A DNA stretch of 40,712 nucleotides, taken from the NCBI GenBank assembly GCA_004557655.1, contig SFGJ01000013.1, positions 1-40,712 on the forward strand, in the 5' to 3' direction. Under the pieces are notes generated by a model, which ran no database searches, was not told the origin of the DNA, and was given only the letters and a program-made list of their open reading frames with translations. The stretch comes from Clostridiales bacterium (GTDB lineage: Bacteria > Bacillota > Clostridia > Oscillospirales > Oscillospiraceae). The position numbers were made by a program, and so were the translations under genes. Every line of letters starts with the position of its first letter. The stretch's first letter is position 1. Shown here one piece after another: positions 8,705 to 16,473 of this stretch.

Positions 8705-8710
8705 ATCAGA

Positions 8711-9577
8711 TTATTCCCCTTTTATCCCGCCGGAGAAGGCGTGGCAGATAGCGTCCGCACACTCCTCAACGGTCATAGCATCCAGCGGGATGTCTATGCC
8801 CCGGCTCCGCAATTCGTACAGCAGCTCCACCGTATCCGGTGCAGCCAAGCCTAACTCACGCAACTTCTCCACCCGGGAGAAAACCTCCCTGGGTGGGCCG
8901 TCCATGGCAATGCTTCCTCTGTTCATCACAATAGCCCTGTCGGCTTCCATAGCCTCGTTCATGTGGTGGGTGATGAGCACCACCGTGATGCCCCGCTCCC
9001 GGTTCAGCTTATGGACCGTGGTCAGCACCTCCCGCCGACCCACGGGGTCGAGCATGGCTGTGGACTCGTCCAGCACGATGCACTCCGGAGCCATGGCAAT
9101 GACCCCGGCAATGGCAATGCGCTGCTTCTGACCGCCGGAGAGCAGGTGCGGCGCATGGCGGGCGTAATCTGTCATGCCCACCGCCTCCAGTGCGTCATCC
9201 ACCCGCCGGCGGATCTCCTCCGTGGACACTCCCAGGTTCTCCGGGGCAAAAGCCACATCCTCCTCTACCACATTGGCAACGATCTGGTTATCGGGGTTCT
9301 GAAACACCATGCCCATGCGGCGGCGTACCTCCAGCAAAAGAGCCTGGTCCGCCGTGTCCATTCCCTCCACCCACACCTTGCCGCCGGTGGGCAGCAGGAC
9401 GGCGTTCATATGCTTGGCCAGGGTGGATTTCCCGGAGCCGTTGTGCCCTAAAATTGCCACAAAGCTCCCCTTTTCTATGGTCAGATCCACCTCCCGCAGA
9501 GCGGAGGACTCCTGTCGTCCCCCGTCCTCCGCCGGATAGGTGAAGGTGAGTTTTTCTGTTTGCAACATGATTGACAT
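8711..9577 (-). CDS. ecfA1: Energy-coupling factor ATPase EcfA1
   Basis: A 288-aa ABC ATPase, first of the ecfA1-ecfA2-ecfT trio. Walker A is GHNGSGKST, the Q-loop FQNPDNQIV, the signature LSGGQKQR and Walker B CIVLDESTAMLD. The DESTA wording in place of DEPTA is a common EcfA1 trait. The ATG at 9577 has only a weak GAGATA upstream, and a second in-frame ATG lies three codons later. The 33-base gap to the methyltransferase gene contains no clear promoter, so read-through from that gene is likely. Confidence 0.95.
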   Translation of the reverse strand: MSIMLQTEKLTFTYPAEDGGRQESSALREVDLTIEKGSFVAILGHNGSGKSTLAKHMNAVLLPTGGKVWVEGMDTADQALLLEVRRRMGMVFQNPDNQIVANVVEEDVAFAPENLGVSTEEIRRRVDDALEAVGMTDYARHAPHLLSGGQKQRIAIAGVIAMAPECIVLDESTAMLDPVGRREVLTTVHKLNRERGITVVLITHHMNEAMEADRAIVMNRGSIAMDGPPREVFSRVEKLRELGLAAPDTVELLYELRSRGIDIPLDAMTVEECADAICHAFSGGIKGE

Positions 9578-9610
9578 AGGTCTATCTCATTTCTTTTTTC
9601 ACACAGATTT

Positions 9611-10474
9611 TTATTCGCTCATCCACCGGCCTGTGGCGCCGCAGGGCAGCGCCATGCCCGATTCGGTGCACGGCAGGCCCAGCTCGTCCCAACTGACCTT
9701 GCCGCCCCGCTCCTTGCCGATGAGCGTTTGCAGAATGTACCCCAGCACCGAGGGTGCCAGTCCCGTGGTGTAGGAATTGAGTATCACGAACAGTGGCTTA
9801 TCCGACAGCACCTTGGCGCACAGCTTCACAAAGGGATAGAGGTTATCCTCCAGCTTCCACACCTCGCCGCCGGGTCCGCGGCCATAAGAGGGCGGATCCA
9901 TGATGATGGCGTCGTAGGTCTTGCCCCGGCGAATTTCTCTTTCTACGAACTTGGCGCAGTCGTCCACGATCCAGCGGATGGGCGCCTCCGTAAGGCCGGA
10001 TGCTCTGGCATTCTCCTTGGCCCAGGCCACCATGCCCTTGGCGGCGTCCACATGGCACACGGCTGCACCCGCCGCGGCGCAAGCCACGGTGGCTCCGCCG
10101 GTGTAGGCAAACAGGTTCAGTACACGGATGGGGCGGCCGGCGCTTCTGATCCTCTCCATAGCGAAGTCCCAGTTGGCAGCCTGCTCAGGGAAAAGCCCTG
10201 TATGCTTGAAGTTCATGGGCTTCACCTGAAAGCGCAGGTCCTTGTAGGCGATGGGCCACTGGTCCGGGAGCTTGCGCTTGTCCCAATGTCCGCCGCCCGT
10301 GGAGGAACGGCTGTACCGTGCGTTGGCCTGCCGCCAGCCGGGGTGGCTATGATCCGTTTCCCAAATGGCCTGAGGGTCAGGGCGTACCAGAATCTGCTGT
10401 CCCCAGCGCTCCAGTTTTTCTCCGCCGCCGCAATCCAGCAGCTCATAATCCTTCCAACCGTCAGCGATCCACAT
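9611..10474 (-). CDS. Class I SAM-dependent methyltransferase (RlmI/RlmK-like)
   Basis: A 287-aa Rossmann-fold methyltransferase of the COG1092 group, which includes 23S rRNA cytosine-C5 methyltransferases. SAM-binding motif I is LNLFAYTGGATVACAAAGA, with VCHVDAAKGMVAWAKEN as the following acidic strand. Motif IV is IIMDPPSYGRG. There is no N-terminal PUA domain, so the protein is shorter than E. coli RlmI, and the exact RNA target is not settled. GGAGG lies ten bases before the ATG. A TTGACG-18-TATAAT promoter (10536-10507) stands directly upstream, making this the probable first gene of the long minus-strand operon. Confidence 0.85.
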   Translation of the reverse strand: MWIADGWKDYELLDCGGGEKLERWGQQILVRPDPQAIWETDHSHPGWRQANARYSRSSTGGGHWDKRKLPDQWPIAYKDLRFQVKPMNFKHTGLFPEQAANWDFAMERIRSAGRPIRVLNLFAYTGGATVACAAAGAAVCHVDAAKGMVAWAKENARASGLTEAPIRWIVDDCAKFVEREIRRGKTYDAIIMDPPSYGRGPGGEVWKLEDNLYPFVKLCAKVLSDKPLFVILNSYTTGLAPSVLGYILQTLIGKERGGKVSWDELGLPCTESGMALPCGATGRWMSE

Positions 10475-10506
10475 AAAGGGCCTACCTCCGCATACTAAAT
10501 CAATGT

Positions 10507-10536
10507 ATTATACACCCTTTTACCGTTCTCCGTCAA
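10507..10536 (-). promoter_or_regulatory. Sigma-A promoter of the methyltransferase-ecf-truA-clp operon
   Basis: Minus strand -35 TTGACG (10536-10531), 18-base spacer and perfect -10 TATAAT (10512-10507), about 33 bases before the start codon at 10474. No comparably good promoter was noticed between the following nine genes. Confidence 0.75.
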
Positions 10537-10543
10537 CACCGCG

Positions 10544-10577
10544 TGCTAAAAAGAGGAGCCGCTTAACCGACTCCTCT
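10544..10577 (-). terminator. Rho-independent terminator after polysaccharide deacetylase
   Basis: Minus-strand stem AGAGGAGTCG / CGGCTCCTCT (ten pairs, one G-T) with a six-base loop, followed by TTTTTAGC. It lies 25 bases past the deacetylase stop codon. Confidence 0.85.
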
Positions 10578-10602
10578 CCTGTTATGTACCCCGAACTCCG
10601 GC

Positions 10603-11526
10603 TCACTCCTTATAGCAGAACAAAATGGGCTTGACCTGATAATCCAGCGCTTCGAAAGAATATCCCTCGCTGCGGACGTCGCGGATGATCTGGCGCACCG
10701 CCCGGGATGTGTTTTTCTTTTGGGCACAGTCGTGCATCAATACGATGCCTCTTTTGCAGCCGTAAATGCCCTTTACAACATTTTGAGCAAGCTGCTCCGG
10801 TGAATACTCCACCCCGCTGGCATCTTCACTGGACACATTCCAGTCAAAGGGCACAAAGCCGCGCCGCAGCATCTCCGCCATGATCTCCTCGTGCACCGCC
10901 GCGTTATAGGCGTTCAGACTGCCGCCAGGAAAACGGAAACAAGATGGAGTGACGCCGATGGTGTCCCGGATGAGCTTAAATACCCGATACATATCGTCCA
11001 GGTACGCCTCCTCGGAGCCATAAATCTCACTGTACACACGGCTATAGCTATGCATACCGATGGTATGTCCCTCCTGCACCATGCGACGCATCCGGGCAAG
11101 GTTTTTCTCCCCGGAATTACCCACCACAAAGAAAGTAGCCTTGACATTTTCCTCCTGCAGAGTCTGGAGGATAATATCCGTGTTATCGGAGGGGCCTTCG
11201 TCAAAGGTCAGGTAGGCCGTTTTCTCCTTAACCACCGTTGCGTCCCAATCCTGCGGCGCATAAAAGTCCGGATACAGAGACTGATATTTTGGGCAGTCGG
11301 CATCCAGGCGAAAATCGTGTCTTTGCCAATCTTCGAAGCGTTCCAGCTTATCTGTTAGTTCCCGATTCTGCTGCCGCAGCTGCTCGATCTGCCCCTCATC
11401 TTCCCGCTTTATCTCATGCAACTGCACGCCCAGCATCACGGCTATCACCGTGGGCACGGAAATGACCAGAATGGCCACGGCAAGAAGCAAGTATCTGTTA
11501 AAGCTCCCTTTTTGGCGGTTAAGCAT
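10603..11526 (-). CDS. Membrane-anchored NodB-type polysaccharide deacetylase with altered metal site
   Basis: A 307-aa protein with an N-terminal membrane helix (12-34), a coiled-coil stretch (37-66) and a NodB carbohydrate-esterase-4 domain (about 100-300), so it acts outside the membrane on cell-wall glycan. Motif 1 is TFDEGPSDN (D109-E110) where the family usually has two aspartates. Motif 2 is H159-S-Y-S-R163, where the second zinc histidine is replaced by arginine. Motif 3 RFPGGS (198-203), motif 4 DWNVS and motif 5 LMHD are intact. The changes at motifs 1 and 2 affect two of three expected metal ligands, so activity may be altered. The ATG has AAGGA unusually close. It is probably monocistronic, with its own terminator. 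Confidence 0.85.
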   Translation of the reverse strand: MLNRQKGSFNRYLLLAVAILVISVPTVIAVMLGVQLHEIKREDEGQIEQLRQQNRELTDKLERFEDWQRHDFRLDADCPKYQSLYPDFYAPQDWDATVVKEKTAYLTFDEGPSDNTDIILQTLQEENVKATFFVVGNSGEKNLARMRRMVQEGHTIGMHSYSRVYSEIYGSEEAYLDDMYRVFKLIRDTIGVTPSCFRFPGGSLNAYNAAVHEEIMAEMLRRGFVPFDWNVSSEDASGVEYSPEQLAQNVVKGIYGCKRGIVLMHDCAQKKNTSRAVRQIIRDVRSEGYSFEALDYQVKPILFCYKE

Positions 11527-11584
11527 TCCTTATGTTTTTATAAGCATTATTTTTAACCCAATAACCTTGTATGTTCCGTTTTCT

Positions 11585-11618
11585 ATTAAAAAGCAGGAAC
11601 GTAACTCGTCCCTGCTTT
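11585..11618 (-). terminator. Terminator after the 96-aa membrane protein gene
   Basis: Minus-strand stem AAAGCAGGGA / TTCCTGCTTT with a nine-base loop, followed by TTAATAG, within 5-40 bases of the stop codon at 11623. Confidence 0.75.
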
Positions 11619-11622
11619 ACAC

Positions 11623-11913
11623 TTATTTCTTCCTCCCCAGGATGAAAAATACAACCGCCGTGGCAGCAACGGCAGCAGATATGCCTGCCGACACCACCAG
11701 CAGGACCTGACGGTTTTCCTTTGCAAATTGTTTGATTTTATCCCAGGTACAGCCTGCCGCCTTGCAGGTACAATTCTTCGCAAATCCAACCACCGCGCAG
11801 CTCACGGACTTGACAAGTCCCACCACAAAGCCCGCAACGGCTTTCCCGGTCTCGCACAGCGCCGACAACACACGGCCGCTTGTTTCACGCACAGTATCCA
11901 TAACCTGTTCCAT
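11623..11913 (-). CDS. Small cysteine-rich membrane protein, unknown function
   Basis: A 96-residue protein I do not recognise. It has a glycine/alanine/valine-rich, weakly hydrophobic stretch (24-46), a cysteine cluster (C39, C48, C50, C55), a charged helix (57-68) and a clear C-terminal membrane helix (70-92) ending in GRKK. This suggests a tail-anchored or hairpin membrane protein. The ATG at 11913 has GGAGGTG seven bases upstream and a good promoter (TTGACG-17-TATAAT) about 45 bases away, so expression is likely despite the small size. The gene is monocistronic and divergent from spoIIP. Confidence 0.75.
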   Translation of the reverse strand: MEQVMDTVRETSGRVLSALCETGKAVAGFVVGLVKSVSCAVVGFAKNCTCKAAGCTWDKIKQFAKENRQVLLVVSAGISAAVAATAVVFFILGRKK

Positions 11914-11955
11914 GTATGCACACCTCCTGTAAACTCTATGGTTATTCTTGCCCTT

Positions 11956-11984
11956 ATTATATGGGGCTAACCCATCTCCGTCAA
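11956..11984 (-). promoter_or_regulatory. Sigma-A promoter of the 96-aa protein gene
   Basis: Minus strand TTGACG (11984-11979), 17-base spacer, TATAAT (11961-11956), with the start codon at 11913. The remaining bases up to spoIIP (11985-12082) must hold the spoIIP promoter; I cannot assign a sporulation sigma-factor site with confidence. Confidence 0.75.
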
Positions 11985-12082
11985 GAAAATTTCGGTTACA
12001 AATTATGTCAGTTTTTTCTCGGTATACTCCCCGTCGGCCACGCATAAGCTTGTCTATCCCGATATGCAGAGGAGGGCTGTCA

Positions 12083-13213
12083 TTGAAAAAGTTTCTGCGC
12101 CGCAGCGGGGCGGCTCTGCTGGCCGCCTGCACGGTATGGGTGGTCATCGCCACGGTGGAAAGCAACTCCGTCGCGGCGGCGGCAACGGCATTGCGAGATT
12201 CTTTTCATCTGCCCACAGCGCTGATGCGGCTGGAGCTGGGTGACCTGCCCGGAGATAAGGAGATGAGCCTGTCCACCCTGCTGTGTCTGGGGCAGTCGCC
12301 TCTGCTATGGGCGGCCTACGGCCAACTGCCGGAAGAGGATCCCCCCGCTGCCAAGCCGCAGCCGGTGCCTGCGCAGCCACAGCCCCAGCCCCAGCCTGCG
12401 CCCGCCGACGAAAACGAATGGACGCAGGGCCTTTCTTTTACTGATAACGGTGCGCCCAGCCAGACGGTAATCCCCACCGCCTCCAAGAGCTACACCGTAG
12501 CCGGCAATGTGTATATCAAAAACAGCTCCGACCACACCATAGACACCTCCCTGCTGGACGGCACATTCCCTGCAAAATTGGGCGACAGCACCCAGCCGCA
12601 GGTACTGATCCTCCACACCCACGGCAGCGAGGCCTACACCATGCCCGCCGGAGAGGAATACACCCCCAGCGGCAGCTACCGCACAGCGGATACGGAAAAG
12701 AACATGATCCGCGTCGGCGACGAGATTGCCGCCGTTCTCTCCCTATACGGCATTTCTGTCCTCCATGACCGGCAGATCCACGACACGGACTACAACAGCG
12801 CCTATGACAAAAGCTATGACAGTGCCGCCGCCTATCTGCAAAAATACCCCTCACTGTCCTTTGTGCTGGATATCCACCGGGACGCCATATCCGACGCCGA
12901 CGGCAAACAGTACAAAGTGGTGAGTGAGGAAGATCCCCGTGCCGCCCAGCTCAGCATCGTCATGGGCAGCAACTACAGCGCATGGATGGATAATTTCCGC
13001 CTGGCGGCGGCAGTGCAGGCCCATCTGCTCAAAGATCATCCCACGCTCATGCGGCCCATCCTCCTGCGGCCTTATGGGTACAACCAGTCTCTGTGTACCG
13101 GCTACCTGCTGGTAGAAGTAGGAGCCGCCGGAAACTCTCTGGATGAAGCCATTTACTCTGCCCGCCTCTTTGCCTCAGCCTTTGCCGAAACCCTTGGCGC
13201 AGCGAAAAAGTAA
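12083..13213 (+). CDS. spoIIP: Stage II sporulation protein P
   Basis: A 376-aa SpoIIP, a zinc-dependent peptidoglycan amidase/endopeptidase that works with SpoIID and SpoIIM to thin septal peptidoglycan during engulfment of the forespore. It has an N-terminal membrane anchor (about 8-26), a proline/glutamine-rich linker (86-109) and a C-terminal amidase domain with family motifs LILHTHGSEAYT (H178, H180, E183), LDIHRDAI (H265) and VEVGAAGNS. The TTG start at 12083 is chosen because GGAGGG lies six bases upstream and KKFLRRSGAALLAAC follows as anchor; further upstream in-frame codons lack a ribosome binding site. It marks the organism as a likely spore former. Confidence 0.9.
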   Translation: MKKFLRRSGAALLAACTVWVVIATVESNSVAAAATALRDSFHLPTALMRLELGDLPGDKEMSLSTLLCLGQSPLLWAAYGQLPEEDPPAAKPQPVPAQPQPQPQPAPADENEWTQGLSFTDNGAPSQTVIPTASKSYTVAGNVYIKNSSDHTIDTSLLDGTFPAKLGDSTQPQVLILHTHGSEAYTMPAGEEYTPSGSYRTADTEKNMIRVGDEIAAVLSLYGISVLHDRQIHDTDYNSAYDKSYDSAAAYLQKYPSLSFVLDIHRDAISDADGKQYKVVSEEDPRAAQLSIVMGSNYSAWMDNFRLAAAVQAHLLKDHPTLMRPILLRPYGYNQSLCTGYLLVEVGAAGNSLDEAIYSARLFASAFAETLGAAKK

Positions 13214-13351
13214 TACACCCCGCGCAAGCGCGCAAAACGCAAGCATCACCGGCGAATCTTACCCACTATCTGATTGCATCCATTCTTTCACTTCCGCACA
13301 TTCTTTGCAAATAAATTCCCCTCATATTTCACCGGTCTTTTTCTGCAAAGC

Positions 13352-13381
13352 AAAAATGAGACCCTTTCGGGTCTCATTTTT
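13352..13381. terminator. Bidirectional terminator between spoIIP and htrA-like gene
   Basis: Perfect 13-base stem AAAAATGAGACCC / GGGTCTCATTTTT with a four-base TTTC loop between convergent genes. It has T runs on both strands and ends exactly at the htrA-like stop codon. The preceding 138 bases (13214-13351) hold no recognisable feature. Confidence 0.9.
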
Positions 13382-14718
13382 TATCTTCTCCCAAAGAAGT
13401 AGTCATACAGGGAACCCCAGCCGCTGCTGCCCTGTCCGTTCTGCGGGGTCTGCTGCTCCTGCTGCGTACTCTCGGTCTTTGCGTCAAAGGTCAGTTCGGT
13501 GGAATAGTTCTGGCCGTCCCGATAATAAATCACGGTCACGGTGTCCCCGGCCCGGTGACCCTTCTTTGCGGCGGTGAGGTCCTCCATGGAGGTGATTTCC
13601 ATGCTGTCCACCTTGGTGATCACATCGCCCATGCGCAGTCCCGCCTTCTCCCCCGCGCCGCCCTTGTCCACGGAATAGACAAACACGCCGTTGTCCTTGT
13701 CGATCTGGTACTGCGTCGCCATCTGCCTGGTCATGGTGCCGGCTGTGATGCCCATGGAGGGCTTGCTGGTGATCTGACCGTTTTCCATGATGTCCGTGAT
13801 GACGGCCTGCACATCGCCTATGGGAATGGCAAATCCCAGACCCTCCACTGCGGTATTGGAATAGCTGGAATACTTGGCCGAGACGATGCCCACCACCTCA
13901 CCGTACAGATTCATCAAGGGGCCGCCGGAGTTGCCGGGATTGATGGAGGCATCCACCTGGATCATATTAAAGGGCGTGCCGCTTACATTGATGGCACGGT
14001 CACAGCAGGAGACAATGCCCTGACTCATGGAGAAGGTCAGCTCACCCAGCGGATTGCCGATGGCCAGCACCGTGTCGCCCACATTCACATCTGCACTGTT
14101 CCCCAGAGTCACAGGCTGCAATCCGGTGGTTTCCACCTTCAGCACCGCCACATCGTAATCGCTGTCGCTGCCCACCACAGCGGCGGAATATTCCTTGCCG
14201 TCGTACATGGTCACTTTCACTGAGGAGGCGGAAGCCACCACATGATGGTTGGTGACAATATAGCCGTCCTGGGTAATGACAAAGCCGCTGCCGGAAGAAG
14301 CCGACTCCACCCGCTGCCCGAAAATGTTGGTAGACACGGCGGAGCAGTTGATGCTCACCACGCTGCCCACCGTGGAGGCGTACACCTCGGCGGGGGTCAT
14401 AAGCGTCTGGCCGGTGACCTTTTTCACCGTAACCTCCTGGACGGTGCGGTCACTCTGGTGAATGGCAGTGCCGCCGCCCACACCAACGCTTCTTGCCAGG
14501 GCAGCGCCGCCGAAACCCGCGCCGCCGCCTACCAACGCGCAGGCCAGCAGCAAGGCAGTTACCTTTACACCGCTCTTTTTCCATATGGAATTCTTCTTTT
14601 TTTTCGTCACCGCCTCCCAAGCAGGCTGCTCCTCCTGAGAGCTGTACTTATAATGATAGAGACTGTTGGGATCGTTGTAGCTTCCGTTCTCGGGCCTGTA
14701 CTCGTTGTTCTCGCTCAT
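13381..14718 (-). CDS. HtrA/DegP-like membrane-anchored serine protease with PDZ domain
   Basis: A 445-aa S1C protease for quality control of exported proteins. After a cytoplasmic tail rich in Tyr, Ser and Asn (1-35) there is one membrane helix (about 50-78), then the trypsin-like domain with triad H159 (TNHHV), D189 (DYDVAVLKV) and S264 (PGNSGGPL). A C-terminal PDZ domain covers about 320-415 and contains AGEKAGLRMGDVITKVD. The extreme C-terminus is Gln/Ser/Gly-rich. AGGAGG stands ahead of the ATG. It is a monocistronic unit, ended by the shared terminator at 13352-13381. HtrA, HtrB and YyxA subtypes cannot be told apart here. Confidence 0.92.
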   Translation of the reverse strand: MSENNEYRPENGSYNDPNSLYHYKYSSQEEQPAWEAVTKKKKNSIWKKSGVKVTALLLACALVGGGAGFGGAALARSVGVGGGTAIHQSDRTVQEVTVKKVTGQTLMTPAEVYASTVGSVVSINCSAVSTNIFGQRVESASSGSGFVITQDGYIVTNHHVVASASSVKVTMYDGKEYSAAVVGSDSDYDVAVLKVETTGLQPVTLGNSADVNVGDTVLAIGNPLGELTFSMSQGIVSCCDRAINVSGTPFNMIQVDASINPGNSGGPLMNLYGEVVGIVSAKYSSYSNTAVEGLGFAIPIGDVQAVITDIMENGQITSKPSMGITAGTMTRQMATQYQIDKDNGVFVYSVDKGGAGEKAGLRMGDVITKVDSMEITSMEDLTAAKKGHRAGDTVTVIYYRDGQNYSTELTFDAKTESTQQEQQTPQNGQGSSGWGSLYDYFFGRR

Positions 14719-14769
14719 ATGGATTACCTCCTGTCTATTATCTTTCCCGCATTTCTCACAAAAGTATGC

Positions 14770-14798
14770 TTGTGGGCGTTGGAAAAATGTTGTATACT
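14770..14798 (+). promoter_or_regulatory. Sigma-A promoter of the flavoprotein-dehydrogenase pair
   Basis: TTGTGG (14770-14775), 17-base spacer and TATACT (14793-14798), 86 bases before the TTG start at 14884. The AT-rich leader that follows shows no obvious riboswitch. Confidence 0.6.
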
Positions 14799-14883
14799 GT
14801 GGTTTAACTTTAGTAATTATATTATTCTTTTATCTTAATTAAATCTTTAAAAAATATGAACTTTTTTATAAGGAGGGAGTCTT

Positions 14884-16473
14884 TTGCTGAAGCTGGAGCA
14901 GGTTAAAATAAGGCCAGAGCAGGAGCATGCCCTGCTGAGGGAAAAGGCAGCGCAAATACTGCGTATTCCCGCGGAAAACATCCTTTCATGTTCCATTCTG
15001 CGCAAGGCAGTGGATGCCAGAGCGCCCCTGCATTTGGTATATACGCTGGCAGTAGCCGTCAAAAACGAAAAAGCCGTTCTGCGCCGCTGCCGGGACAAAA
15101 ATGTGGCCCTCTATGTACCGGAATATTACACACCGCCTGCTTGGACGGCTAAGCCGCCCAATATACCGCCGGTGGTCATCGGCGCAGGCCCCGCGGGTCT
15201 ATTTGCCGCCCTCATTTTAGCCGGGGCAGGGCTGCAGCCCATCCTCCTGGAGCGGGGGCAGCCTGTGGAGCAGCGGCAGCGGGATGTGGAAGACTTCTGG
15301 CAAGGCGGTGCGCTGCTGCCGGACTCCAATGTGCAGTTCGGTGAGGGGGGCGCAGGGGCCTTTTCCGACGGGAAACTGAACACCGGCACAAAGGATCTGC
15401 GCCACCGCTGGATCCTGCGGCAGCTGGTGGACTGCGGCGCACCGGAGAGCATCCTCACCGATGCCAAGCCCCATGTGGGTACGGACAAGCTGCACATCGC
15501 CCTGAAAAATCTGCGGCGCAAGCTCCTTTTTCTGGGGGCGGACATCCGGTTTGGCCATCGGCTGGAGGATGTACAGACGGAAAACGGGAAGCTGAAAGCT
15601 GTCACCGTTTCCACCCCGGAAGGGCCGTACACCCTGGCGGCGGAAAACCTGGTGCTGGCACTGGGACACAGTGCCCGGGACACGGTGGAGCGGTTGTATG
15701 ACCGGGGACTTGTCATGGAGGCAAAGCCCTTTGCCGTGGGCGTGCGCATCGAACACCTGCAAAGCCGTATGGACGCGGTGCAGTATAAGGAATACGCCGG
15801 TCACCCTGCTCTGCCGGTAAGCACCTATAAATTATCCTGCCATCTGCCCAACGGACGCAGTGTATTCTCCTTCTGCGTATGTCCCGGCGGGCAGGTGGTG
15901 GCCGCCGCCTCGGAGGCAGAGCGCACCGTGACCAACGGCATGAGCGAATACGCCCGCAGCGGGGAGAACATCAACGGCGGCCTGCTGGTGAATGTGACGC
16001 CGGAGGATTTCGGAGGCAGTCATCCCTTGGCCGGCATAGCCTTTCAGCGCAGGCTGGAGGAGTCGGCTTACCGTTTGGGCGGCGGGTACACGGCACCGTG
16101 TCAGCGGGTGGAGGATTTTCTGCTGCGCAGGCCAAGCGTGGGCTGCGGCAGTGTAACACCCAGCTACCGGCCCGGAGTGCGCTATACGGATCTGCACGAA
16201 TGCCTGCCGAAATTTATATCGGGAGCCCTGGAGCAGGCGCTGCCCATCCTGGACAGGAAGCTCCCGGGCTTTGCGGACGGGGATGCCCTGCTGACGGCGG
16301 TGGAAAGCCGCTCCTCGTCCCCGGTGCGGATCCCGCGGGACGAAAACTATGAGAGCAATATACGGGGCGTGTTTCCCTGCGGAGAGGGCGCCGGCTATGC
16401 CGGCGGTATTCTCTCGGCGGCGGCAGACGGAATGCGCTGCGCAGAAAAAATATGGGAGGTCTATACAAAATGA
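14884..16473 (+). CDS. NAD(P)/FAD-dependent oxidoreductase (COG2509-like)
   Basis: A 529-aa flavoprotein. A small N-terminal domain (1-80) precedes the dinucleotide-binding site VVIGAGPAGLFAALILA (GAGPAG at 100-105), the ribose-binding ERG segment and a later second half. The C-terminal FPCGEGAGYAGGILSAAADG closes the FAD site. The layout matches COG2509, uncharacterised FAD-dependent dehydrogenases common in Clostridia; the substrate is unknown. The start is TTG at 14884, backed by AGGAGG just upstream. The stop codon overlaps the next start as ATGA, so the flavoprotein and the hydroxyacid dehydrogenase are translationally coupled, hinting at a shared redox pathway. Confidence 0.85.
   Translation: MLKLEQVKIRPEQEHALLREKAAQILRIPAENILSCSILRKAVDARAPLHLVYTLAVAVKNEKAVLRRCRDKNVALYVPEYYTPPAWTAKPPNIPPVVIGAGPAGLFAALILAGAGLQPILLERGQPVEQRQRDVEDFWQGGALLPDSNVQFGEGGAGAFSDGKLNTGTKDLRHRWILRQLVDCGAPESILTDAKPHVGTDKLHIALKNLRRKLLFLGADIRFGHRLEDVQTENGKLKAVTVSTPEGPYTLAAENLVLALGHSARDTVERLYDRGLVMEAKPFAVGVRIEHLQSRMDAVQYKEYAGHPALPVSTYKLSCHLPNGRSVFSFCVCPGGQVVAAASEAERTVTNGMSEYARSGENINGGLLVNVTPEDFGGSHPLAGIAFQRRLEESAYRLGGGYTAPCQRVEDFLLRRPSVGCGSVTPSYRPGVRYTDLHECLPKFISGALEQALPILDRKLPGFADGDALLTAVESRSSSPVRIPRDENYESNIRGVFPCGEGAGYAGGILSAAADGMRCAEKIWEVYTK

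Noticed and set aside
12361..12410. CAG/CCC-rich tandem repeat as a repeat element or CRISPR.
   Set aside because: It encodes the proline/glutamine linker of SpoIIP, which is a common feature of the protein. No CRISPR array is present anywhere in the window.
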